DNA of 64,000 bases. It comes from Neopusillimonas aromaticivorans (lineage in GTDB: Bacteria > Pseudomonadota > Gammaproteobacteria > Burkholderiales > Burkholderiaceae_B). The translations under genes and the position numbers were made by a program. How positions within the stretch are numbered: position 1 is the stretch's first letter; the number at the start of each line of letters is the position of its first letter. This document shows positions 26,929-36,014 of this stretch, piece after piece. The notes under the pieces were generated by a model, which saw only the letters and a list, made by a program, of their open reading frames with translations, did not search any database and had not been told where the DNA came from. Where the stretch lies: assembly GCF_030344915.1 (NCBI RefSeq), contig NZ_CP128233.1:2108001-2172000 (forward strand), read 5' to 3'.

Positions 26929-28017
26929 TCAGAGTGAAGTGCTGGCTGTACACTCAATGAGAGTGTGGTATTGGCCAACATTATCAGTGACGGAGGAAAT
27001 GGTCAGGCCTGACGCGCGGATCAGGTCGAAAAATACTTCTGAGTCATACATTTGACTATTACCATTAGCCACGCACGTAAAATAAAGCGATGTTTGCTGC
27101 AAACTGAGTGCAGCGGCCTCAAATCGTTGGCGATCCCAGAACAACTCCAGGATCCATACTTTTGCGCCTGGTTTTAGTCCTTCTTTTACCTTGCAAAGAA
27201 TTGCGATGATTTCTTGTTCTGAAAAACAGTCCAGAAACTGGCTCATCCAGATGATATCGTAACCGTCTGGCAGGCGTGCCATTGGGTCCAGCATATCAAG
27301 TGGGTAACATTTTGGCGGGGTAGTGGCTTCAAGAGGCGTCAGGTGCGCTATGGCCCTTTCAAGCTGAGGCTCAAGATCAACAAGCCCGATGCGTAAGTCG
27401 GGTAGTCGTTGCAGGCATGTGTATGCCCATTTTCCCGTATTGCATCCGATATCCAGCAGGCTGCTCGGATTTTCCGCAGCCAGTTTTTCGACCATGACCG
27501 GGAAAGCTTGATCGGAATAAAAATGGTCGAAGTTATGCCAGCTGCTCATGGCTGGTTCAGGCATGGCGGACAGGCCTTGGTAAACAGTGTCCCATGGGCC
27601 CAGTGTTTTCAGGCCGGCGGGCTTGCCAGTGCTCAGGGCTGCGTCTAGTTGAGTTGCAGCGTCGTAGCAGACATCGCGCGTGAAGTCGAAGTTGATACGT
27701 GTCATTTCGTCGGTCAGGATAAAATAACCGAGCTTTGTCAGGTGGTACAGCCCGTCTCGTCGCCACACCAGCTTCAAGCCCAGCCCCGCCTCGAGAAGAA
27801 CGCGGGTCGCGTAGTGTGACAGTCCGCATTCCTCAGAAATTGTTTCGATTGCCAGGCCATTTTTTCGGCGATTCTTCGCCAATGCCTCAAGGATGCCCCG
27901 GTCTCGCATGACCACAATGGCATGGAATGCTATGGGTCCGAATGCAAGCATCTGTGCCATGGTGATGGCCTCAATTGCAGTTAAAGGGTCTTGGTCAAAG
28001 AGATGTTTTTCTTGCAT
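26929..28017 (-). CDS. SAM-dependent methyltransferase of the polyene cluster (ApeB-like)
   Basis: Intact 362-residue protein. The N-terminal 150 residues form a winged-helix/dimerisation-like part (TISEECGLSHYATRVLLEAG), as in O-methyltransferases. The class I SAM fold follows, with motif I SSLLDIGCNTGKWAYTC, the acidic loop LRIGLVDLEPQLERA and DIIWMSQFLDCFSEQE. Many aryl polyene and flexirubin-type clusters encode such an enzyme, which methylates the aryl headgroup. It lies between the LolA-like and ketosynthase genes with 3-bp and 10-bp gaps. Confidence 0.8.
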   Translation of the reverse strand: MQEKHLFDQDPLTAIEAITMAQMLAFGPIAFHAIVVMRDRGILEALAKNRRKNGLAIETISEECGLSHYATRVLLEAGLGLKLVWRRDGLYHLTKLGYFILTDEMTRINFDFTRDVCYDAATQLDAALSTGKPAGLKTLGPWDTVYQGLSAMPEPAMSSWHNFDHFYSDQAFPVMVEKLAAENPSSLLDIGCNTGKWAYTCLQRLPDLRIGLVDLEPQLERAIAHLTPLEATTPPKCYPLDMLDPMARLPDGYDIIWMSQFLDCFSEQEIIAILCKVKEGLKPGAKVWILELFWDRQRFEAAALSLQQTSLYFTCVANGNSQMYDSEVFFDLIRASGLTISSVTDNVGQYHTLIECTASTSL

Positions 28018-28020
28018 AGG

Positions 28021-28601
28021 TCAGGGTAGTGGTACGTAAGAGAGTACCGTGGTGGTTGTGTCGCCTTGGGCTTCAATAATGATGAATTTCTCGATATGTG
28101 TGCCATTGCCGTGAAACTCGAGCTCTTTCAGCAGTCCGGAAAGTTCCACGGTTGCAGGTGTCAGGCGCAGGCGCCAGGACTCCGGTGTTCCTTCCAGGTG
28201 TACGTTGAAATCGTTGCTGATGATGCTGAAGTCGCCAAAGACAACACCGCGAAGTGCGTTGGCTAATGCACCCAGCTGAGGCTGTGTCTCATAACGAATA
28301 ACCCGCGTTTCATTTGCATCGAACCATTCCATATGGTCTGGATACAACCGCCAGGTCTGGGGGCTGGTGGATGCGATTTTTTCGAGCATCGGGGGCGCAG
28401 CGTGTAACGTGCCCCGGGAAATAACAGGGGTGCTCAGCCAGGGCGATTCGCGAACTTCTTCATATCCAACACTCGGTGGGGCGTTATCGCTCAGCATGCG
28501 GGCCAGGTCTTGAGACGTAAAGGCTGGGCGGCCTGTGACAGTCCGCCCAGTATGCTTGCAAGCAGCAGGAGGATCAGTTGATAAAGTTTTGCCAATGTCA
28601 T
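28021..28601 (-). CDS. LolA-like outer-membrane lipoprotein carrier (ApeM-like), one frameshift
   Basis: About 193 residues. The ATG at 28601 opens a signal peptide (KLYQLILLLLASILGGLSQA). One base is missing near 28522-28524, so the signal and mature parts fall in different frames; with one G they join at QAFTSQDLARMLSD. The mature part has the LolA-like half-barrel pattern (STPVISRGTLHAAPPMLEKI, WRLYPDHMEWF, VVFGDFSIISNDFNVHLEG). In aryl polyene clusters this periplasmic protein is thought to carry the lipid to the outer membrane. The start overlaps the acyltransferase stop (28598-28601). Confidence 0.75.
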
Positions 28602-29483
28602 GACTGAATTCGATCGTTGTCCCAGTACGGATAGAAATTAAACCAGTTGTATGGGCTATGCCGTGCCTGGCTTTCTAGCACACGGGTGTACGTTTGCGCA
28701 GCGTGATTTATTTCACTGAGGCCGCTACCCGCGTCAAGAGCAAGCCCCGGATCGATAAATGTTATGCGGTAGCGATTGCGCCCCTCATATATTCCAAAAC
28801 AAATCAGGATCGGGGCATTGCTGCGTGCGGCCAGCAGGTAGGGGCTCTTTGGCATTTTGGCAGGGCGGCCAAGAAATGTAACGGGGACGGTTGCCCTGCC
28901 TTCCATACGGTCGGCCAGAATGGCAACGACTTCGCCGTCTGCCAAGGCCTGGTGTGCCAGTAACAGGCTGTGAGGCTGTCCATACGGGATTACTTTGAAA
29001 CCTGTGTCGTCAATGCCTGCGATCCGTCGGACGCGAGCGCCAGTGGTCGGCACGCATCATGATGTTTAGCGGGCGGTCGTCAATGCCGTGTCTGGCCAAT
29101 GCCATAAGGTCGAAGCTACCCAAATGTGAACCCAGTAAAACGCAGCCTTTTCCTTTGGCTAAGGCCGCGTCGACAAGTGGGCGGTTTTCAATGGTGATAT
29201 GGAAGCGGCCAAGTTCATGGTTTGCCAGATAAACACGGTCGAGCAATGTTGTGGCAAAGTAGTGGAAGTGCCGGAATATTTCGCTTGCTCGAGGTTTTCG
29301 ACCAAAAATACTTTGTAAAAAATCAGCGGATGCTTCGCGTGCAACCCTGTCTGTTGCAATGAAGTAGGACACGATTGGGTAGAGCAAAATCCGGCAAAAT
29401 GCCCTGCCAGCAAGGCGTGCCAGCCATGCGATGAGCTTGAGCGAAAATTCGCTCCCTCTTTCTTTTCGAGAGGTCCACTTCAT
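28598..29483 (-). CDS. Lipid A acyltransferase-like (HtrB/LpxL) acyltransferase, one frameshift
   Basis: About 295 residues. Begins MKWTSRKERGSEFSLKLIAW with a hydrophobic anchor (LLYPIVSYFIATD). The catalytic HX4D box is present in LLGSHLGSFDLMALAR. The second half has VVAILADRMEGRATVPVTFL, PSPLAARS-like LLAARSNAPILICFG and the terminal YNWFNFYPYW, all typical of LpxL-type enzymes. The frame changes between 29010 and 29053 by two missing bases or one extra; I could not fix the exact site. In aryl polyene clusters such enzymes probably acylate the product's glycolipid anchor. Confidence 0.8.
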
Positions 29484-29794
29484 TGGGAGGATTCATCCAG
29501 GCGGGTTGTCAGTGAGCCGCTGGCGATAGCGACTGTTGTCGCGTCGCGTAGTACAGTCACCTCGTAACGGATACTTTTGTCTTTAATTTTGTAGCTGACC
29601 CTGGCTTGCTCATTGGGCAGTAGTTGCGCGGTGAATCGTGCGCTTTTGATCGTGATGGGCTTTGCTTTTATGTTGGCACCCAGTCCGGTGAGTACCTCGC
29701 TCAGCAGCAATACGCCGGGAACAACCGGGTTTCCAGGAAAGTGCCCTTGCAGGCAGCGGTGGTCTGCCGGAACGATAAAAACGTGATGATTCAT
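29480..29794 (-). CDS. Small hotdog dehydratase (FabZ/ApeI-like)
   Basis: Intact 104-residue single hotdog domain. It opens MNHHVFIVPADHRCLQGHFP and continues GNPVVPGVLLLSEVL, the FabZ/FabA active-site block in which the His of GHFPG and the Glu of LSEV form the dehydratase pair. ApeI and ApeP act on successive chain lengths in the characterised Xenorhabdus system. It overlaps its neighbours by four bases at both ends, so the stoichiometry is set by coupled translation. Confidence 0.8.
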   Translation of the reverse strand: MNHHVFIVPADHRCLQGHFPGNPVVPGVLLLSEVLTGLGANIKAKPITIKSARFTAQLLPNEQARVSYKIKDKSIRYEVTVLRDATTVAIASGSLTTRLDESSQ

Positions 29795-31202
29795 GACTTG
29801 GATTTTTCACTTTGCCACTGCTGGTATATAGCCATCAGGTCAGCGTAGATGACTTTACCCCGTTCATTTCGTGGTATTCGATCAACGCAGATAAGCACTC
29901 GTGGCAAAAATACCGGATCGATTCTTGCTTTTAGGGCTGATTTGATCTGTACAGGGGTGATGGTACTGGTTTTCGAATAAATGAGTACTGGACGCTCCCG
30001 CGCATCCCTGTTCGTGGCTATAAAAGCGGCATCGTCAATACCGTCAATTTCTTGCAGTATGGTATTCAGGGCAGCCAGAGAGGTTCGGCGCCCTCCGATT
30101 TTTATGACATCGCTATTGCGCCCGATCAATTTGAATTGACGCGTGTTCATCGGTTCAAGCTGATCGGAGATTACTTGGGGTGAGTCGAAGTGTTGGCCGC
30201 TGGCCCGACTGTATTCCGCGTTGAAGTCTAGTCCAACGCTATCCAATTGTGTCCAGACAGAAGTCGTTGCCGTACGTCGGGTTGCAAGCGCTCCCGTTTC
30301 AGTAGATCCATAAATTTCGATTACCGGACCCTTGATCAGCATTTCTGTATTTTGCGCTATTTCGTCGGACAGCGGCATGGTTGATGTCAATGCCACTGAA
30401 CATGACTCCAGTTTTACTGCGGCTCGTGACAGAGCCTGAAGGTGCAGTGGTGTTGCAATCCATGCCGCTTTACCGTGTCGGTAGGTCATTGCGTCTTGGA
30501 TATCGGCGGGTAACAATGGTCGTCGGTCGATCACCGGTTTGTTGAATGTGATTGAAAGCATCAGCATTGTTTCGATACCGAACATATGCTGCGGTGGGAC
30601 GCTGCTGACGATATGATCGAACGCTTCAAGGTTCTCGGAGGGTGATCTGGCAAGGGTTTGCCCCAGTCTGGAGCCAAGCTGCAAGGCACCAGCGAACAGC
30701 TGTGCCAAAGAGCGAGATCGCGGTTCTGGCGCTCCAGTGCTTCCCGAGGTGTAAAGTGTTATTCGCGCTTCGTCCAGGTTGGTTTCCCAACTCAGGCGGG
30801 TGTCTGGTTGTATTTGTTGGGCCAGGGAGCAGGGCAGACAATGCAACCATGGGGTGTTGATGTCGGTACGGACGTCATTGTCTGTGATCAGAAGCACGGG
30901 TTGATTGGTCAGAGAAATGACCCGGTGAAGATCCGCTGCTCCTCGTGATGGGGGAGGACGAGCGTCAAATTCCGGCGCAGCGTGGCTACCCAGGTTATCA
31001 GGAACGCAAGATATGATGAGCACAGGTTGCAAACGGCATGCCCTTCAGGTAGCCGAGGCGCAAGGGCAAGAGCCGCACGATGGATTTCTCTCCATGTCCA
31101 GTCGCGCTCAGATTGAATAACTGCAGTTTGGTCCAGGCAATCTGTTGCGCCGAGCAAGGAGGCCATGTGTGATGTCGTGGCCAATGGGAGTGCAGCTCTC
31201 AC
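29791..31202 (-). CDS. Acyl/aryl-AMP ligase (ApeH-like adenylating enzyme), one frameshift
   Basis: About 469 residues of the ANL superfamily. The A3 phosphate loop reads TLYTSGSTGAPEPRSRSL, lacking the usual Lys. A5 is IEIYGSTETGALATRR, A8 is FKLIGRNSDVIKIGGRRTSL, and A10 Lys is present in IPRNERGKVIYADL. One base is missing from the G5 run at 30950-30954. Restoring it joins LTLVLP to PSRGAADLHRVISL. The start is GTG 31202, overlapping the ApeG-like stop (GTGA). In aryl polyene biosynthesis this enzyme activates 4-hydroxybenzoate (or a related aryl acid) and loads it on the ACP. The N-terminal part is short compared with free-standing acyl-CoA ligases. Confidence 0.78.
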
Positions 31203-31615
31203 GGCTCTGGCGGGTCTGAAAGAGTAATAGCCGTCTTTGCATTCCAGATCCGCCATGTGTCTGCGATTTGGGTGGGCAGGTCGGGAAAGGCTATGCCCTT
31301 GAACAGATGGGGCCTTAGCCAGTACTCAATCAGAAACAGTAGTGCTGAACCCGCACCAGCGAACATGCTTCGAAGCAACGTGTGTTGGTCTGTTACAAAG
31401 AATGAGATCAGCAACAAGAGAAAATAAGCACACCAAAGCGCCGTCAGAAACCGGGTGTAGCGACAGAGTCCAGGCGTTAGCTGGGGAGTGCTGACACGTG
31501 CAATTTGCTCAATGAGGGGGATTTTTTGGTGTTGTAGTGTTTTGCCGAAGCGCCACGCCAGCCAACCCAGAATACAAAGGGTTGGCCAGCTCCAGGGCGA
31601 AGGAATAACCACCAT
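31199..31615 (-). CDS. COG4648 (ApeG-like) membrane protein
   Basis: Intact 138-residue protein with three or four hydrophobic segments (TLCILGWLAWRFG, FLTALWCAYFLLLLISFFV, SMFAGAGSALLFLIEYWLRP) and a Trp-rich C-terminal tail. Proteins of this family are found almost only in aryl polyene-type clusters. Its role is unknown, perhaps scaffolding the biosynthetic enzymes at the membrane. Coupled by overlap to the AMP-ligase gene. Confidence 0.75.
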   Translation of the reverse strand: MVVIPSPWSWPTLCILGWLAWRFGKTLQHQKIPLIEQIARVSTPQLTPGLCRYTRFLTALWCAYFLLLLISFFVTDQHTLLRSMFAGAGSALLFLIEYWLRPHLFKGIAFPDLPTQIADTWRIWNAKTAITLSDPPEP

Positions 31616-31642
31616 TGCACTGACGAAAGGTGATGTCAGGCC

Positions 31643-31909
31643 TCAGGCCTGAACCGTTGTGCTGCTGTTAATGTAGCTAGCCAGGTTTTCAAGTGACCCG
31701 AATATCTGTTCGATATCCGGGTTGTCTGCCTTGATTTTGAGACCAAACTTCTGCTGGATAATAAGAGCAATTTCAAGCATATCCAGCGAGTCCAGACCGA
31801 GGCCGTCGCCGAATAGCGTCGCATTCAGGTCAACGAGCTGGGGGTCAACATCTTCCAAGTCTAGAGCGTCTACGAAAAGTATGGCAAGTTCTCGGGCTGT
31901 AACTGTCAT
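31643..31909 (-). CDS. Acyl carrier protein
   Basis: Intact 88-residue acidic four-helix protein. The phosphopantetheine serine lies in LGLDSLDMLEIALIIQQ, the canonical DSL motif. It is the only ACP gene visible in the cluster, whereas characterised aryl polyene clusters have two (ApeE and ApeF). It would carry starter and growing chain between AMP ligase, ketosynthase, ketoreductase and dehydratases. Confidence 0.88.
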   Translation of the reverse strand: MTVTARELAILFVDALDLEDVDPQLVDLNATLFGDGLGLDSLDMLEIALIIQQKFGLKIKADNPDIEQIFGSLENLASYINSSTTVQA

Positions 31910-31930
31910 GGTTATTCAAAATAAAGCTGT

Positions 31931-32317
31931 TTACTGTGCAGCCAGTTGAACTTCTATGGCCCGGGTCAAGTTTGTAATCCAGCCGTTATAGTTTTTGTGA
32001 ATGGTGCCGTTGTTGGCATTAAGATTCTGACTGCTCACGTAGTTGATGCTGTAGCTCTGTGGCGAGTAAGGGATATCAATAACGGCAGTATGCGATCGAA
32101 GGTGAAGGGTGCCTGTCAGTTTGTTGGGGCCTGCATCCTTCATGACCCATCCTAATGAAGCACCGGCACGAACGATAGCTTCACGGACTTGGGCAGCACT
32201 GAGTTGTTTCGCTGAAGATGTTGTGACGGGGGCATTGTTTACGTTGTAGATAGGAGCCGCGCAGCCGACAATCGCTGCTAAAAGTGTCAGCGCCAAGGCG
32301 CGTTTAAGCATTTTCAT
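31931..32317 (-). CDS. Small lipoprotein of unknown function at the head of the polyene operon
   Basis: 128 residues from MKMLKRALALTLLAAIVGC, a lipoprotein signal with Cys at the end of the AAIVGC lipobox. The mature domain (about 105 residues, STSSAKQLSAAQVREAIVRA-like helix, GTLHLRSHTAVIDIPYSPQS strands, conserved Asn-Tyr-Asn-Gly-Trp near the end) is one I have seen as an uncharacterised lipoprotein family of beta/gammaproteobacteria. The start is fixed by GAGGGG 7 bases upstream. It is 21 bp before the ACP gene on the same strand, so it is probably the first gene of the transcript. It may act in envelope transport of the product. Confidence 0.72.
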   Translation of the reverse strand: MKMLKRALALTLLAAIVGCAAPIYNVNNAPVTTSSAKQLSAAQVREAIVRAGASLGWVMKDAGPNKLTGTLHLRSHTAVIDIPYSPQSYSINYVSSQNLNANNGTIHKNYNGWITNLTRAIEVQLAAQ

Positions 32318-32479
32318 AGGTATCCCCTCGGTTGGAGTTTTCAATAAAACAGTTTCAGTGAGCGGCTGGATGATAACAATTTGTATAGCGTGTATCAACT
32401 TGTCGGCTCTCGTGCCAGCTTGCGCTCAGCGCTGCGGGATTCTCGCATTTACATGCGAACTGATACTGATGGTTTGCCT

Positions 32480-33676
32480 TTACCCCATCCACCCGTCATC
32501 ATCAAGAATGGTGCGAACAGCGCTTAGTTTCACTACCCCTTCACCAAAGCTGCCGCCGACAGGGTTGAAGACGTCAAGGTAAAAGTATTCGTCAGCTTCC
32601 GGTTGGGTGTCGCCAATGATTTCGACAGGAATGACCGCCTTGTTTTCATTCGGGTACAGGTTAAGCGTTCCATTGACCGCAATATAGTCTTCGTTGGCTT
32701 CGGCTGTGCCGTTTCGCGTCGAGTAGTCAATACTCAGGATTTCATTCGGATCACTGCGAACGCCCGTGAATTGCAGCAGGAAGTACGCGTAGCTGGTGCC
32801 GGTATTGTTTTCGACAACCTCTCTAACGACCTCTTCCGGTGTGGTGGGCGCGTCTGGGTAATGGGCACGCAGGTTTTGGTCGATCCACTGCTGGTAAGCA
32901 CTGACGCGCTGCCAGGCCGCGAGTTCACCAAAGCTGCTGTTTCCTGTGCTGTCGATATCGGGGTGGATGCCGTTCTTGCTGAGGCTGGCGGTGTAGCTGG
33001 CCACGCCTGCCAGGTACCCGTCCAGAAAGGCCGGTCCTCCACTGTCACCTTGTGCGATGAGTCCCTCATTCAACCTCAGGCCTAGGTCGTCGCGAGCGAT
33101 CAGACGACCAAAAGCATCGTTGTAGGGGTTGCCGTTGTCAAAGTCGGCGATAAGTTGTGTGCCTGCTTTGGGCGTCCACGCGATGCTCGCGCCCAAGTCA
33201 CTTTTCAAGGTCGCCGCGTCTGCATCGAATTGGTTGGCGGCCTTGAGCCTGGACAGATTTTGAGTGTCGGTTGTCCCCAGATTGCCCGTGCCGGTACGGC
33301 CGTACCCCGCAAAGACAAACGCCTTGCTGATTTCGTCGTTGTTTCGGTAAAGCTCGTATCGGTCAGCGCTGATGGGCGCAGTGGTCGGCAACCAGACAAT
33401 GGCCAGGTCATTGTTGCTGTCCTGGTCATAGCCTGGGTGTCGCAGAATCTGTGTCGAGGTGTACGTCTGGATGCCTTGCGCCGTCTCGAACCGGATTATC
33501 GCCGAACTGGCCTTGGGGTCAAACAGGTGACCCGCTGTCAGTATGGCCCGGCCGTCATACAGCAAACTGCCGGTTGCATAGTAGTTGTTGACACTGATGC
33601 GAACCACGCCGTCATAGCCATCACCGGGGGTGGTGCGATAACGGGGGTCAGTGTAATGGGCGCTTGTCGTGACCAT
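32480..33676 (-). CDS. Trypsin-like serine protease with C-terminal Calx-beta domain
   Basis: Intact 398-residue frame. The S1 protease domain has the full triad: His50 in AILTAGHLFD, Asp90 in NNDLAIVWLP and Ser212 in IAQGDSGGPAFLDG. A Calx-beta domain follows (about 290-395, ILSIDYSTRNGTAEANEDYI, ending RTILDDDG). No signal peptide or lipobox is visible. The protein starts almost at the mature protease N-terminus and stops right after the Calx-beta motif. Calx-beta domains often belong to large type-I-secreted or adhesin proteins, so this may be a stand-alone short form or the remnant of a larger one. No secretion genes are adjacent. Confidence 0.8.
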   Translation of the reverse strand: MVTTSAHYTDPRYRTTPGDGYDGVVRISVNNYYATGSLLYDGRAILTAGHLFDPKASSAIIRFETAQGIQTYTSTQILRHPGYDQDSNNDLAIVWLPTTAPISADRYELYRNNDEISKAFVFAGYGRTGTGNLGTTDTQNLSRLKAANQFDADAATLKSDLGASIAWTPKAGTQLIADFDNGNPYNDAFGRLIARDDLGLRLNEGLIAQGDSGGPAFLDGYLAGVASYTASLSKNGIHPDIDSTGNSSFGELAAWQRVSAYQQWIDQNLRAHYPDAPTTPEEVVREVVENNTGTSYAYFLLQFTGVRSDPNEILSIDYSTRNGTAEANEDYIAVNGTLNLYPNENKAVIPVEIIGDTQPEADEYFYLDVFNPVGGSFGEGVVKLSAVRTILDDDGWMG

Positions 33677-33736
33677 GATGTGCCGGCAACCAGATTCGAG
33701 TGATGAGCTTGTTGTCTTTCAGCAAGAGGCCGCAGC

Positions 33737-34519
33737 TTATTCCATCCCTGGCACAACGGTCGAAAAACCGGCATCCACATGGGTGATTTCACCGGTCACG
33801 CCCGCAGCCAGGTCAGACAGCAGGAACGCGGCGACGTTACCCACGTCGTCTGTCGTGACATTGCGGCGCAGCGGGGCGTGGGCTTCGACAAACTTCAGGA
33901 TGGAGCCGAAGTCTTTGATGCCGCTGGCGGCCAGGGTTTTGATCGGACCGGCCGAGATGCCGTTGGCGCGGATGCCCATGGGGCCCAACGAGTTGGCCAG
34001 ATAGCGTACGCTGGCTTCCAGTGAGGCCTTGGCCAGACCCATGGTGTTGTAGTTGGGAACGACTTTTTCTGCGCCCAGGTAGGTCAGGGTCAACACGGAA
34101 CTGTTGCGGCCTTTGAGCAGGGGCAAGGCGGCTTTGGCCAGGGCGGGGAAGCTGTAGGCAGAGATGTCGTGGGCGATGCGGAAGCCTTCGCGTGACAGGC
34201 CGTCGAGGAAGTCGCCGGCGATGGCCTCTCGCGGGGCAAAGCCGATGGCGTGGACCAGACCATCCATGCCGTCCCAGTGTTTCTGGATTTCGGCGATGGC
34301 CGATTCGATTTGTGCGTCGTCGCCGACATCGCAGGGCAGCACGATGGAGCTGCCAAATTCAGCGGCGTACTCGGTGACGCGGTCTTTGAAGCGGTCGCCG
34401 ACGTAGGTGAAGGCCAGTTCGGCGCCTTGCTGGTGGCAGGCTTTGGCGATGCCGTAGGCGATCGAGCGGTTGGAGATGACACCGGTGATCAGGATGCGTT
34501 TGTTTTTAAGAAAGCCCAT
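33737..34519 (-). CDS. fabI: Enoyl-ACP reductase (NADH), FabI
   Basis: Intact 260-residue enoyl reductase of fatty acid synthesis. N-terminal MGFLKNKRILITGVISNRSI, IGFAPREAIAGDFLDGLSRE, and the FabI-specific catalytic Tyr-X6-Lys in NYNTMGLAKASLEASVRYLA, ending in the ITHVDAGFSTVVPGME region. It is the target family of triclosan and isoniazid-like inhibitors. It lies upstream of the polyene cluster on the same strand but is separated by the protease gene. It shows the GC-rich codon use of the core genome. Confidence 0.93.
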   Translation of the reverse strand: MGFLKNKRILITGVISNRSIAYGIAKACHQQGAELAFTYVGDRFKDRVTEYAAEFGSSIVLPCDVGDDAQIESAIAEIQKHWDGMDGLVHAIGFAPREAIAGDFLDGLSREGFRIAHDISAYSFPALAKAALPLLKGRNSSVLTLTYLGAEKVVPNYNTMGLAKASLEASVRYLANSLGPMGIRANGISAGPIKTLAASGIKDFGSILKFVEAHAPLRRNVTTDDVGNVAAFLLSDLAAGVTGEITHVDAGFSTVVPGME

Positions 34520-34535
34520 TATTCAGCCTTTGGAA

Positions 34536-36004
34536 TCAATAAAAATGGTGTGTTGCGAGGCAATTGGAAGGTATGGTGTGACTGGCCGTGACCATGCGGT
34601 TTTGACGGTGTGGTGTACTTGACTTAGCTGCGCCGCCCTTGCCGGGTACTTTCAGGCGCTTGCCCTGGTCAAGGCTGTTGCCTTTCAGGTTGTTCAGCCG
34701 GCGCAGTTCATTGACCGACGTGTTGTAACGGCGTGCCAGAGAAAACAGGGTGTCGCCTTTTCGTACTGTATGCGTGCTCAATGCGCTGGTGTTGCGCGAC
34801 GGTACGTCAGGCCTAACGTGGCGACGTGCACGAGGCACGGGTGTGCCAACCGGGGGCAGGCCGGCAACAGAAGTGCTGCTGGCGGCGATCTGCAGGCCGG
34901 TGCCCGTGGTGGCCGGTACCCAGAGCACCTGGCCATTGGCACGGGTGTCACGGTCATCAAGGCCATTGATGTCACGTAGCCGAGCCAGGCTGATGTTGTG
35001 TTTTTGTGCGATGGCGCTCAGGGCTTCGCCCTTGCCGGGGTTGTAGGGCTTCCAGGTGTCGAGCTTGTGCTTGTGGGCTTCCAGGTTGGCCTTGAAAATG
35101 TCGACCCGGTTGGCTGGCAGCAAAATGACAGGCGAGTTATCGGCAACGATGATGTCCTGGTTGAATGAGGCGTTCAGGGCCTTGAATTCTTCGACCGGTA
35201 TTTCCGCCAGTTTCGCAACGTCTTCGACGGCCATCGTATGTGTTTTGCGGATGCTGGTGAAGTACGGCGTGTTGCCCACATGGGGCAGGGTCATGCCATA
35301 GCGTCGCGGGTTGGTAATAATGTTTTTGATGGCTTGCAACTTGGGTACATAGTTACGGGTTTCGTCGGGCATCTTCAGCGACAGGTAGTCGGTGCCGTCT
35401 CCGGCCTCTTCGGCACGCTCGATGGCACGTTTCACCGACCCTTCCCCCAGTTGTACGAGGCCAGGGCCAGGTACCAGTCACCCTGGAATTCATACAGATA
35501 GTTCAGGTATTCCAGTGCCGCGTGGGTTGATGCAATGGGGTCACGCCGCTGGTCTTGCAGCTGATCTTGCTTGAGGTTGTAGTGCAGCCCCGTGCTGGGG
35601 ATGAACTGCCACAGGCCCGATGCCTTGGCGCGGGAATAGGCTTCGGGGTTGTAGGCACTTTCGACAAATGGCAGCAGCGCCAGCTCGGTGGGCATGCCGC
35701 GTCGCTCAAGCTCGTCGACAATGAAATACAGGTAGCGTCTGGCCCGTTCGCTCATGCGGTACACCGACTGCGGATGCGAGGCGTAGTAGTTGGTCCAGTG
35801 GTCGACCAAGGGGTCATTCAGGTTGGGGATGGCAAAGCCGCGCCGGATCCGGTCCCAGATGTCGGCCGGAGGGTTGGTCAGGTCGATGGTGCGCGAGGTA
35901 TCGACGGCCACATAGGGGTCTTGACCCGATTGTTGTACGCTGCCCTGGTGAGCACAGCCGGCCAGTATCGCTACCAGTAGCAGCGTAAATAATCTCAGGA
36001 ACAT
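34536..36004 (-). CDS. mltD: Membrane-bound lytic murein transglycosylase D, one frameshift
   Basis: About 489 residues. Lipoprotein signal FLRLFTLLLVAILAGC with lipobox LAGC. The GH23 lysozyme-like domain holds the catalytic Glu in LALLPFVESAYNPEAYSR, then ASGLWQFIPSTGLHYNL and LALASYNWGEG. Two LysM repeats follow (about residues 340-385 and 415-460, HTVRKGDTLFSLARRYNTS). One base is missing from C5 at 35444-35448. Restoring it joins SYNWGEG to SVKRAIERAEEAGD. It cleaves peptidoglycan to 1,6-anhydromuropeptides at the outer membrane. It is 10 bp before gloB, as in many Burkholderiales. Confidence 0.9.
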
Positions 36005-36014
36005 GGGTAGAGCA

